Positions 50,501 through 61,195 of a stretch of DNA of 64,000 nt are shown one piece after another. Position 1 is the first letter of the stretch. Each line of letters starts with the position of its first letter. Source of the stretch: Spirodela intermedia. Taxonomy: Eukaryota; Streptophyta; Magnoliopsida; Alismatales; Araceae. A program made the position numbers and the translations under genes. The stretch is taken from NCBI GenBank assembly GCA_902729315.2, contig LR746277.1:67001-131000 (forward strand), given 5' to 3'. The notes under the pieces were generated by a model. The model ran no database searches. It was given only the letters and a program-made list of their open reading frames with translations, and was not told where the DNA came from.

Positions 50501-51583
50501 ATCCCCAGGTACTTGTCGCGAGCGATGCCTCCCTTCTGACAACCTCGGCTTCAGACTTTGCGACATATTTTCTTTGTGCCCCCTTACAGGGTCAGAGTGG
50601 GGGCCCTCCAAGCATTGGGCTGAGGCCTCTCAGCTCTCCAAACCCTAGTTCTGGCATCGGGGTGTATAACCAGCTCCTCCAGCAGTACCCCTCGCAGAAT
50701 CCGTCGCAGTTTCGTCTGCAGCAGATGCCTGCTCTCAGCCAGTACAGGGACCAGAACCTCAAGGCCATGCAGGGCACACAAGGAGCCGCCCCTGACCGAT
50801 TCGGGTTGCTGGGCTTGTTGAGCGTGATTAGACTTAACGACCTGGACTTGTCGTCCCTGGCCCTGGGTATCGACTTGACAACCCTGGGGCTGAATCTAAA
50901 TTCTACAGATACTCTGTATAAGACCTTTGGTTCCCCCTGGTCGGAGGAACCAGCCAAGGGGGAGCCCGAGTTCTGCGTGCCACCATGCTACTATGCCAAG
51001 CCGCCACCGGAGCTGCATGTGAGCTCCTCCCCTCTTCTTGCCTGGACTTGTGTCTGAGGTTGTGCGTATCTCTGACTTTGGTGGGTGGGTGCAGCAGGGG
51101 TTCTTCTCCAAGTTCAAGCTGGAGACGCTCTTCTACATCTTCTACAGGTAATTCTCATCTGGCGGCAAGATCTTTGCCGGGCTCCATCAGAACATTGATA
51201 CAGTTTCTGAAATTTATGACCGCAGCATGCCGAAGGATGAGGCTCAGCTGTATGCGGCCCATGAACTGTGAGTCATCTCCTCTGTCCCCTTCCCCATTCT
51301 AATTTCTTATTGATAGTAGCGATCTGCTTTCTCTTGGTCACAACGAGGGAATCTTGTGGGTGGGTCAGCAGTTTTCTTTCTGTCAGGAAGTGAGTTGTCA
51401 ACTGGTGTTTCAACCCGCCTCTTCCTCTCTTTCTCTTCAGGTGCTCGAGAGGGTGGTTCTACCACAAGGAGCACCGGCTGTGGTTCATCAGAGTGGCCAA
51501 CGTGGAGCCTCTTGTGAAGACGAATACTTACGAGAGGGGATCCTACCATTGCTTTGATCCCAACACATGGGACACTATCCGGA

Positions 51584-51632
<49 letters not shown>

Positions 51633-51762
51633 TCTTACTCTTACTCTTACTTCTGTGTGCCAACTGGGTTTCCTTGGGGTGCAGGATAACTTTGTGGTGC
51701 ACTATGATTTGGTGGAGAAGAAACCGGCGGTTCCAAACAGCCGGGCTCAGACTTTGGCGTAG
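41586..51762 (+). CDS. CCR4-NOT complex subunit NOT2 (CNOT2, VIP2-like)
   Basis: Scaffold subunit of the CCR4-NOT deadenylase and transcription complex; the Arabidopsis homologue VIP2 was found as an interactor of Agrobacterium VirE2. Thirteen coding exons join in phase to 672 residues: 41586-41606, 43819-43924, 44006-44184, 44310-44685, 48322-48531, 48628-48729, 50146-50249, 50335-50508, 50590-51018, 51095-51147, 51226-51267, 51441-51585, 51685-51762. The N-terminal two thirds are Ser/Gly/Asn/Gln-rich and disordered, with family motifs 'FDINDFPQLTGRPSS', 'EDFPALPGFKG' and 'MGRSAGFNIGGSY'. Then come 'DRFGLLGLLSVIRLNDLDLSSLALGIDLTTLGLNLN' and the C-terminal NOT2/3/5 box (about 520-660: FGSPWSEEPAKG, FYIFYSMPKDEAQLYAAHEL, WFYHKEHRLWF, YERGSYHCFDP). 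ATG 41586 is the first in frame after a stop. Intron 4 (3.6 kb) holds a gypsy relic. Confidence 0.95.
41607..43818. other. NOT2 intron 1 (2.2 kb)
   Basis: Long first intron after a seven-codon coding exon, as in many plant housekeeping genes. It is T-rich with short random open frames; no element is recognised. Confidence 0.7.
45290..47470 (+). mobile_element. Decayed Ty3/gypsy retrotransposon fragment in NOT2 intron 4
   Basis: Broken but ordered gypsy pol relics lie on the + strand. A gag zinc knuckle at about 45606-45660 reads YRCGESGHLFKACPKW, with its first Cys lost. A protease region (about 45790-46190) contains RKTCDVAIDSISREDFVSS, then a 'GRPW'-type block reading MILERPWPVDVDVNHC after a stop. 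Reverse transcriptase (about 46560-46920) shows RKKHSW, then YPIP, MDDML, and TREGTYEQLVISFVLFNA-STFM. The following frame (46954-47240) carries NHKKFNFLTYRLLFLGLVIG, the usual RT/RNase H junction. A HHCC-like start of integrase is suggested near 47380-47460. Many stops and frame changes make it dead. No LTRs were found, so it is a truncated insertion or a very old one. It lies in the same orientation as NOT2. Confidence 0.85.
48730..50145. other. NOT2 intron 6 (1.4 kb)
   Basis: Intron between exons coding EDFPALPGFK and GNNDFTMDV. No coding relic or element is seen. Confidence 0.7.
51587..51629. repeat. (TC)n microsatellite starting at a splice donor
   Basis: The donor GT of NOT2 intron 12 (51586-51587) is immediately continued by a TC run of about 43 bp and then by CTTACT-type repeats. 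The whole 99-nt intron is stop-free in the coding frame. Confidence 0.92.
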
Positions 51763-53536
51763 TTTCGTTTGTAAATATCCCTCGCTGATGAGTTTTGATT
51801 CAGCAGGAGGGAGAAGTAAGGTGGGCAGAGGTAGTTGCTTGTTCATCCTCGTCCCTTGTTCTCTGGAGCTTGTCGCTAATTGGTAGATGCCTAGCATTTC
51901 ATCTTCATGACCTCGATGCCCTCTCTCTCTCTCTATATCCTCTAATTCTAGCCTCACTTATATCCTTCTCGTGCTAATTTTCTGTGTTGACTTTCACCAG
52001 TAGCGCCTCTTGTACCGAGGCTTGAAAAGTTGACTTTTACTGACTTCTGGATTTTAAACCATACCTTGAAGGGCATTCTGGTAGGAGAGACAAATCCCCT
52101 AGTTTGACTCAGGCTGCACCTTCGGTGGACTCTGCCTCTGGTGCGTTGAACTTGGATGAGATCGTCCCGGATATGAATGATGAGTTAGTAGGAGCTACAG
52201 AGCGAGCCACCCTCCTTTTAGGCAGCTTTATGAGGAGCAAAGCCATCCATCTCCCTAGCAGTTGCAGATTAATGCGATTTAATTAAATAATGCCGGTTAA
52301 TTCACGTTTTTTCTTCCCCTCTTAATTTCACTTCAAGAGTTTAACTTTCAATGAAGTACAGTAATGTAGATTAATTTAACTCTTCACATAATAAATGCCA
52401 CTTTGTGCATGATACATTTTTATAAGATGTAATTAATTCAAATTTTTTGGGTTATAAAATTCAATTAATCACTCAAAGAGTCTACTTTATATGTAATTGT
52501 TTTAACGATATGTCTTGACTTCTTGCTGAGTAAAAGGGGAAGCTGCTGCTGTTGGGATCCTCAAGTTTTCATTCACCGCTTGAAAGTAATTTTGTTTTAA
52601 AAAGATTAGTTCAGACGCAATAAATGAACAAATTTCAACCTTATCAGAGGTAGCCCAAGGACACATTTTAACTACTCAACATAGACCATGGCTCTTTTAG
52701 CATCTATTTCTCTAGGCTTAATATGTTCGCAACTTAGTTATTATGAACTACACATATCACATGGGCTGCTTACATCATTGACCTTACACATGACAACTTA
52801 CTAAAATAATCAAATGATTGTTCAATGAAATCATATTGGGAGTGTCAAAGACATTAGATACACCAAAGGGGCTCATCAAATAGATGCTGAGTTTATTTGC
52901 TGCATCAAACTCTCTTCTTTTGTCTTGACATCCTTGCGCACCACCCATGGGGGGAACCCAACACGAAGTTTTCTCATCTTCTTGAGTCTTGTAGGAGAAT
53001 TAGGCTTCATAATTTGTGTGGTTGACTTTGGGATCTTGTTGACTTTACGTACAAAGTCCATGTAATCTTCTAATGGATTAATAGCAATGTGTCGACTTTT
53101 CCTTTTTGATATCATTCTTCAACACATGATGGAAAGTAAATTAAAATATTCATATGCATTTCATCAAATAGATGAACAAACAAAGATCATTAATAAGAGG
53201 TTATGAGACATTATGGTGCATGGTATATTAACATTTTGAGACATGGGGTTTGATCCTCTTTTGTTATTGAATTCACATATAATAACTTTGTCAATTGTAC
53301 TACATGCTTGAATCATTTTAAAGATAATTCATGGTTAAAACTAAAGAAAACCTATAGACATTTGCTCTTTGTCCTTCAAATGAAAAACATAAATTTCTAT
53401 TAAGTCATTTGCACAATGTATTCAAATACTTCATAAAGACATTCGTTGTTGCATTAACCTTAGCAATGAGTCTCATAAGTGTATAACAAATGCCCACAAG
53501 ATATTCAAGGTATTTAAAAAAGAATACCTTGGAATG
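51763..53536. other. NOT2 3' flank and intergenic DNA left of the copia element
   Basis: The NOT2 3'UTR occupies the first few hundred bases. An open, codon-like stretch at 52104-52286 (TQAAPSVDSASGALNLDEIV) resembles no family I know. From 52.3 kb the DNA is AT-rich. A basic open frame on the minus strand (52876-53115) is also unassigned. Confidence 0.45.
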
Positions 53537-53688
53537 TGTCAAATGTAATGGGCCTTTATAATGTAATGAGTCCCTTATATTACGACCCATCCTAGTGGCC
53601 AAACTTATTGTGACTCTTTCCACAACCTTTAAGGTTAATATACAAACTCAAGACCATGATCATTATTGTGACTTTTTCACTTTCTACA
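53537..53688 (+). repeat. 5' LTR of the copia element
   Basis: Starts TG and ends CA, directly before the tRNA primer site. Its end (CCCATCC, then ATTATTGTGACTTTTTCACT and TTCTACA) recurs at 60040-60102. Confidence 0.8.
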
Positions 53689-53700
53689 TGGTATCAAAGC
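53689..53700 (+). other. Primer-binding site of the copia element
   Basis: TGGTATCAAAGC is complementary, with one difference from the usual TGGTATCAGAGC, to the 3' end of plant initiator-Met tRNA, which primes copia reverse transcription. Confidence 0.8.
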
Positions 53701-56700
53701 CCAATAAGGGTTTCAAACCTTTATATGGCATCGCCACAGGTTGACACCATCATCATTGACACCCTTTGTCGAAGTCTGTCAAAGTTATTAGCATCATGTC
53801 TCTTGTCAACAAGGTTTTATTGCCTCCATCATGTTTCTTTTCTATTGAGGTTTTTCACCTCCACCATGTTCCTTTGTAGTGAGATTTTTTCAATTTTACT
53901 ATCATTTCCTTTTTTTTCAGAGAGTTTAACAACTTCTGCAATGCATCTATCTAGCAAAGGACATCCTTCACTGACATTTTTTCTCTTCTACTCTATCTCT
54001 TACCTCTACAACCATCATTGTCATCTCATTCAACATTTGTTGGTCAACAATCAACTATGACACAAGGATAGAAACATGTTGTTCCACTTATAATATATGG
54101 TAACTTCATAACAAGTCACAAGTTGACGTGAATGAATTACCATCATTGACAACAATTAGTGTGAATTTTTTTCACGAGACAAGACAAGACTAACCATCTA
54201 CTTGAAGGTGTGCCATTTGACTCTAATCTCTGTGTTCAATGTAAGTAGTATGATGGAGTCCTAAATTTATTGTGGAATTCTATTGAGACTCAAATTGCTT
54301 AGTTAGTATGTAATATGGAGACATACAAGGCGACATGAGATCATCTTACATTGATGTATTTTAATAACATTTCTCAAATATATGATGTGACTATAAAATA
54401 TTACAGATTGAAGTAAGGTGATATAGATATAAGTGGATATTTTGGTAAGATTGCTCATCTTACTCAAGATCTCAACTCATTACTCCTTTATTTACTAATA
54501 TTTAAATGATGCAAAAATAAAGAGATCAAATTGTAGTAGCCAAATTCCTTAGTAGACTTTGTCTGAGTATGAGAGCGTTCGTAGTCAAATACTAATAAAG
54601 ATTGAGCTGTCAACTCTTGTTGAAGCCTATTGACATGTCTTTCATGCTCTTCTTGATCATGGCATTCTAAGTACCACACCCATTGTGGAGAACATTACAT
54701 TAGTGTCTACTCAACAACCCTCTAGTAAGCATATTCATGATAGTTGTTTTGGGAGAGAGGGAGTAAAGGTAGAGCATATGGAGATCACCAAAAATATGAG
54801 CACACATTGTGGCAAAAAAGGTACATAAGGGATAAGTGTTATCACTGTATGGTTGTCCTCTTTTGACTGCCAATATTGTTGTAAGAGGAGAAGAGTAAGA
54901 ATCTTAAGGTGCACATTACATGTCACTCTCTAGTGAGAAGTATGTTCATGTGCTTTAGTTTTGAGCTGCCTAATAAACATCAATGTCAATTATCACTTTG
55001 GACAAACCTAGGACATCTACAACGTGCTTCTCTCACACATCCATATCCTCTTCAAGTGAATCATCATGCTGGGTTCTTGACTCAGGTGCTATTGATCACA
55101 TTACATGTATATCTAATAATTTCATATCCTATTCTAGTCATCATAGTCTTTCTATTGCCACCTTAGGAGATGGCTCTATTACACCTGTCACAGGTATATA
55201 GTCTTTATATCCTAACCTCAACTTTCCTCTTAGATCAATTTTGTACATACTTAAATTTCTTTTTAATATTATTTCTATCAGTAAATTCACTTGATCTCTA
55301 CAAGTTATAATAATCTTATTTCCTAATTCATCTTTCATTTAGGACCTAAAGACATGCTGGAGGATTAATGAATGATATAAAGATGGAGGGCTAGACTATT
55401 TGGGAAAAACTTTTTCTACTGCATGTATTTTCACTTCACCACTTCAAATCTATAGTTGACTAAGTCATATATTTCTAGAAAAACTCAAATTGATGGTACC
55501 TAATTTATTTTATCTAGAAGTATTAAAGTATGAATCATGTCAATTAAGTAAACATTATCATTTTAGCTTTGGGTCAAGAGCTCTTTCAAGAGTAGAGTCT
55601 ATTTTTGATTTAGTCCATTCTGATGTATGGGGTTTTAGTCGAGTTACTTCTAAACTTAGTTTTAAATATTTTGTTACTCTCATTAATAATCATTCTTGTA
55701 TCACTTGGTTGTATCTTATGAAAGATTGATCAAAGTTATTTACCATTTTTTGCTCATTTTGTGTTAAAATTAAGAATCAGTATATCAAGCATATTCAAAT
55801 ACTTCATTTTGATAATACAAAAGTATATTTTAGTTCATCTTTTACACAATACATGATCACCTCGGATATTATTTATCAATTGTCATGTCTTTATACTTCT
55901 CAACAAAATGAAATAACTAAGAGAAAAAATCGTCATATCATCAAAATAGCTTGTACATTACTTTTACATATGAATGTCCTACTTGAATTTCAAAGTGATG
56001 TTCTTACAACCACCTACTTTCGAATGCCATCACCAATTTTAAACTAAAACACTCCATATTTTGTTCTTTATCATACTAGTTCATCATACAATGTACTATC
56101 AAAGATTTTTGAATGTACATGTATTGCCCATCATTTACAAGTCTGTGAAATATATTTTCTTAAGATACTCTTGTACTCAAAAATATACAAGTGTTATTTT
56201 TCTTCACTTAGTAAACGCTTTATTTCAGTTGATGTTACCTTATTTGAGAGTACCTCTTTCTTCACTATGTCATAATGCACTAATTCTCTGAATTAATTAT
56301 TACATCTATCAATCATTATAGAGTCCATCTATGTGAGAAATCTTAGTGCAATTCTCGAGCAATTAGATGATAAGTTGGAAGATATATGTCCTCCAATCAA
56401 GTAGGTATACACATGGTAGAATGCTCCCTTAGCACCTCTTGTGGGATCTACTTCACAACCAATTCTTATGTTTAAGGGACCATAAGTGGGCACATTAGTG
56501 ACCAGTAATCTTGATCTCCTTATTGTCTTACGAAAAATATATATTATTATATACATTAATCTCATTTTATATCTTATTATTACTCATCTCCTACTTAATG
56601 TTTTTATCTATTATCACACTATCCTACTCATAAGATTATTTCAGAAGCACTGAGTCATCTTGGATGACTTTTCACTATAATTGAGAACATGAAGATGCTT

Positions 56701-58161
56701 AAGAAGAATAAAACTTGGGAACTTGTCACACGTCCTCCAAGAAAGTCTATTGTTAGCTACAAATAGATCTTTATAGCTAAAGTTAGACTTGATGGTATAA
56801 TTGATCTCTTGAAAGCTCAATAGGTGGCGAAGGGCTTCACTCAACTATATGGTGAAGATTATTTATAGACCTTGTCTCCTATTGTTAAAATTAATTCTAT
56901 TCATATTGAGTTTACTTTGAGTTAATTTATCTTGACCTCTTTATCAACTTGATATAAATAATACATTTCTTCATGGCATTATACAAGAAGAAATATATAT
57001 GACAACCACCAAGATTTAGTACACACAAGGGCTCTAATATGATTTGTTGATTCTGCAAGTTCTTTTATGGTTTGAAGTAATCTCTTCAAACATGATTTAG
57101 TCACTTTAACAAGACTTTTAATGAGCTTAATCTTCAGATATGGGGTGTTGATCACTCTATCTTTTATCAACACTCTTTAGTTCTTATTAGTTATCTATGT
57201 TGATGGCATCGTTATCACTAGGAATTATTATGTTAATATATCTCACCTCAAGACCCTTTTGTAAAGTCAACTTGTCACTAAGGATTTTGGCAATCTCAAC
57301 TTCTTCTTTGACATAGAGGTTGTTGTTCTAAAAATGAGGGGTTGTTATCAACTAATGTAAGTATCCTCTTGATCTACTTGTAGAGATAGGTAAGATTGAA
57401 GCGAAATCAACTACTATTCTTATGGATCTCCATTTAAAGTTGTCTCATGTAGAAAAAGAATTATTAAAAGTTTCATGACGATATCAACGCATGATTGACA
57501 AACTCCTTTACTTGGTTATCACTTGGTGAGATCTCATTTACTATAAGTGTTGTAAGTCAGTTCATTGATCGACCTCATAGTGGACACCTTGTAGTTGTTA
57601 CATGAATTTTTCAATATCTTTTGAAGAAGAAATTAGGCCAAGGATTATATTATACAAGAATCATGGCCATCTTAACATCCAAGATTTTTTTGATACTGAT
57701 TGAATTGTAAATAATATAGACATGAGATCTACAATTGGTTATTGTATTTTAATTAATGGTAATCTTATTTCTTAGAAGAGTAAGAAATAATCAATAGTCT
57801 CATGATTTAGCACAGAGTTCAAGTATAGGGCTATGGCATATACCATGTGAACTCATTTAAATTCATCATTTTCTTGAGGAACTCAAGCTTCTTACTCCAT
57901 GTCTTATGAAACTTTGATGTGACAATCAAATTGTCATTTTCATTGCATCTAACCTTATCCTCTATGAGTGCACAAAGCACATCAAAGTTGACTATTATTT
58001 TATTTGATAGAAGATTCAAGCTCAACTCATTATTACTATTAATGTATCATCTGAAGACCAACTTATAAATCTTTTTAATAAATCACTTCATACTTCTCGA
58101 GTGTCAGCCATTTGTATCAAGCTTGGTACATATGTTATCTATGCTCCAACTTGAGGATAGG

Positions 58162-60102
58162 TGTCAAATATAATAATCTTGATAAGTCTTTATTATCATG
58201 AGTTAATAATTAATTAATAATATATTTTAAGCCTTAACTCATGATAAATAGATTTATATTCATGTTAAATTGTGAAAAGTAATTTTTAGATGGTTAATAT
58301 GAATTTTTAGCTAATTATGTGATTTTATCTGAATTTTTTAATCATATTCTTGAGATAAATAAATAAAAATAAAATAAAATAAAAATATAGAAAAAAGGGG
58401 TGAACCCACTGACCAACGGAGCTCAAAAGTGGGTTGAAAGTATAATTGGGTGAAGCCAGGAGAAGGGGGCTCGTGCGGCTAAGGAATGATAAGGGGGACA
58501 TATGTGCGTCACTTCCTTTCCATCTCATCGGTGGCAAGTCGAGCGTGGGGCAAGGAGTGATCGTAAAGACACGAGAGAGAGGCTTATTGATCAAAAAATC
58601 CTAATGTTATTATATATATGCCTCAAAACTCAAAAAATAATCGATGTGAGACTAAATCAACATCACAACTTTTTCAAAGGTTTTCAATGATTTTAACATC
58701 TAAATTATCTCTTATTTATGAGAAGAAGACACCCTTATGAGTCACTTTATAAAAGTATTTGCATATTTATTTCACTCTATCTTATGTAGGTGGGTGATTG
58801 GCGAGGCTTGGAATCACATCAATGTAAAAACTCATATTTTTATATAATTAAACATGATTTTTTACATATTAATGTTAGTGATTAATCTATCCTAATCACT
58901 CAATCATTGACGAAAATATCGTCAACATGATTCACAGAGCATCGTTATTAAAATTATCAAACGATTATGGATAAAAAGATTGTGAATCCATCAAATAAAT
59001 TATTTCTAATTGATCAACAAATAAATTGTCGTCAAGAAGAGGACAATCTATCGAGAGAGCATACGGAATGTAATGAAGAGACTCTTTTTACTATGCAAAC
59101 ATGAGGATGAAACTCTTTAAGACGTGCTCCACCTCCATCCAACTTTTCTTTGTTAGGTGACAACTACTAAAGATCTTTAAAGTCATCGTTCTTTCTCTTT
59201 ATTGGGTGATAGTCACCAGAGATAATTTTTTGACTCACTTTATTGATTTTTAGACTTCGAAAGAAGATGTAGAGATTGACCACGTCGTCCACATCCAATA
59301 AAACTTTTTGAGGTTGTGGACATTATTCGATAATCCTTCTAAGCACTCAAGATTTCGACACATTAGCACCATAATACTAGAACTTTATTTTTTTATTTTT
59401 TAACTAGTTTAATTTCCATAATTATTTTCTAGACTTTGAAAAGAGATACAATGAAGAATGACACAAGGCTAGAGATCACTGTTGCAAAGTCAAAACTTTG
59501 CCTTTATTACTTTAAAGTTAATTTTTGTTTAATTTAGTGATAGTTTGTGTGCTTTAAAATTTTTAAAACCTTCTTCATTCAATTATGATTTTCTTCTAAC
59601 TTTTACAAATCTTAATTTGACCAATTAAATCGTATGTAATTACTTACATAAAATTACTAGATAGAACTCTATTTATATCTGATTCATGTTTGTCGAGGTG
59701 CTGACATCATTATGATGTCAACACCCTTATTTTCTTTTTTTATAATTTTTTAAATATATTTTATATTCATCATTTAATCAAAAACTCATAAAAAATTATA
59801 TTCTTTGAAGAATATTATGAAATATTACATGATTATCTCATATCCTTGTGATCGACTGAAAAATTCTCTACTATTTTTGGAACCTTATATATAATTATAA
59901 TTTAATTATTTATTTTAAATATTTTATAAAATCTAAAAATTAGTATTTTTTAATTTTATAAAATTTAAATTTACATGATTTATTATACAATAATTAAGTC
60001 ACATCATGTCTGTATAATGAGCCCCTTATGTTATGGCCCATCCTAGGGTTAGGTTATAAACCCTTGGCTATGATTATTATTGTGACTTTTTCACTTTCTA
60101 CA
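58162..60102 (+). repeat. 3' LTR of the copia element, split by an insertion of about 1.8 kb
   Basis: The LTR start (TGTCAAATATAAT) lies just after a degraded purine-rich tract ending GAGGATAG. About 24 bp of LTR sequence follow, then unrelated DNA (about 58186-60012), and LTR homology resumes with AATGAGCCCCTTATG and ends TTCTACA at 60102. The inserted DNA is AT-rich and begins with a small palindrome (ATCATGAGTTA near 58197, TAACTCATGAT near 58236). No coding domain is recognisable in it. Confidence 0.65.
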
Positions 60103-61195
60103 ATATAGTTAGATTACATTTGAGATATTTTTCTTTGGAGACTGCATCTAAACTTCAAGCTTAGAATGCATGACCCTTCAAAGTATTGAAAATGATTAGG
60201 TCAAATACATATGTTTTAGATCTTCTATCAAATTGAGAAATTAACTCAACTTTTAATCTCGTCTCTTATCATGAGTCACCTAATACACATACTGAGATGT
60301 TTGAGTTAAATCACTTCATTCTGAGTGACACCTAACTTGAATGTCTACTATATATATTTTTATTGCAACAGGAACAAGTAGAAGATATATTTGATGTGCA
60401 ATTAGTTTTTAATGATAGTAGAGAGCATTAGAGGTTCTTGATTTGTTGTCAAAGTTGTCCATTGTCAAATTACTTGTGGATCACTGAAGAAGATCTTTGT
60501 AAACTTGATTCGAACACTACCACAATGGTCTAACTCTTCACTTGATGGAGTCGAGCTCACTAAATCATAAGAGAGCTGATGTAGGACAGGAGCTCATTCT
60601 AGACTTTATGAATTAGGGATGAAAGCCTAACATGGTGCAGTAGAGAGGTGAAGTGGATCCCTCTCTCTAGTTGGAGGTGGCTCGAGAGGTTGACCATCAA
60701 TCTCCAATGTCAGTGAAACCATCCACACTCTGGTGATTTTTGTCTTTTGGGACTCATTCTAAATTTTATGTTCGGAATTTATGTAGTATTATTCTCACAG
60801 CTGAATATGGGCAGAAAATTTAGATACTATCCGGAGAAATTTATTTTAATATTTAGGAAGCTGAATAAAAAGAAAAGCTCAACTTAATTATTGGGAAATA
60901 ATTAGGTATTTGAGTGTACTTCTCCATAGGGCACTTACAAACTCGGAGGGTTAATCTGGTTTTTTTCGCTAGCTAAATCTCACTCATAGGGTCCATATTT
61001 TTCGCCATCTGATTTTTAGGGTTTCCGTTTAGATAATCTGTGTCATATTTTAACGATATATCCAGACTTCTTACCGTGGTCTAAAGGGAAAGGGAAAAGG
61101 AAAAATATCCACTGACACCCCCCCCCCCTCTCCTCTTTCTCTCTCTCATACTAGGGGACGCAACTGTGACATTATCTCCTTCCGGCTGACCGACG
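60103..61195. other. Intergenic DNA between the copia element and Iojap
   Basis: About 1.1 kb without a recognisable gene. The last 150 bases before the Iojap start are a CT-rich, C-run-containing leader (for example 61119-61147), as expected for a promoter and 5'UTR. Confidence 0.5.

Larger units (their letters stand above)
53537..60102 (+). mobile_element. Inactive Ty1/copia LTR retrotransposon
   Basis: Nearly complete element. The 152-bp 5' LTR (53537-53688) begins TGTCAAAT and ends TTCTACA. A primer-binding site complementary to initiator-Met tRNA (TGGTATCAAAGC, 53689-53700) follows directly. Degraded gag starts near 53726 (MASPQVDTIII). Protease is at about 55060-55200 (CWVLDSGAIDHIT). 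Integrase runs about 55530-56040 (FDLVHSDVWGF, ILHFDNTKVYFSSSF, NRHIIKIACTLLLHMNV); at the third catalytic acidic position the frame reads Lys. Copia reverse transcriptase is at about 56640-57240 and RNase H at about 57700-58140. A 3' LTR starts at 58162. The order PR-INT-RT-RH defines copia. Stops and shifts throughout rule out activity. The five bases flanking the LTRs (gaatg, atata) do not match, so the target duplication has been lost or one end is misplaced. Confidence 0.88.

Noticed and set aside
52843-53536. TGTCAAAG at 52843 as the 5' LTR start
   Set aside because: The sequence after it does not match the 3' LTR, whereas TGTCAAATGTAAT at 53537 matches the 3' LTR start and gives a compact 152-bp LTR.
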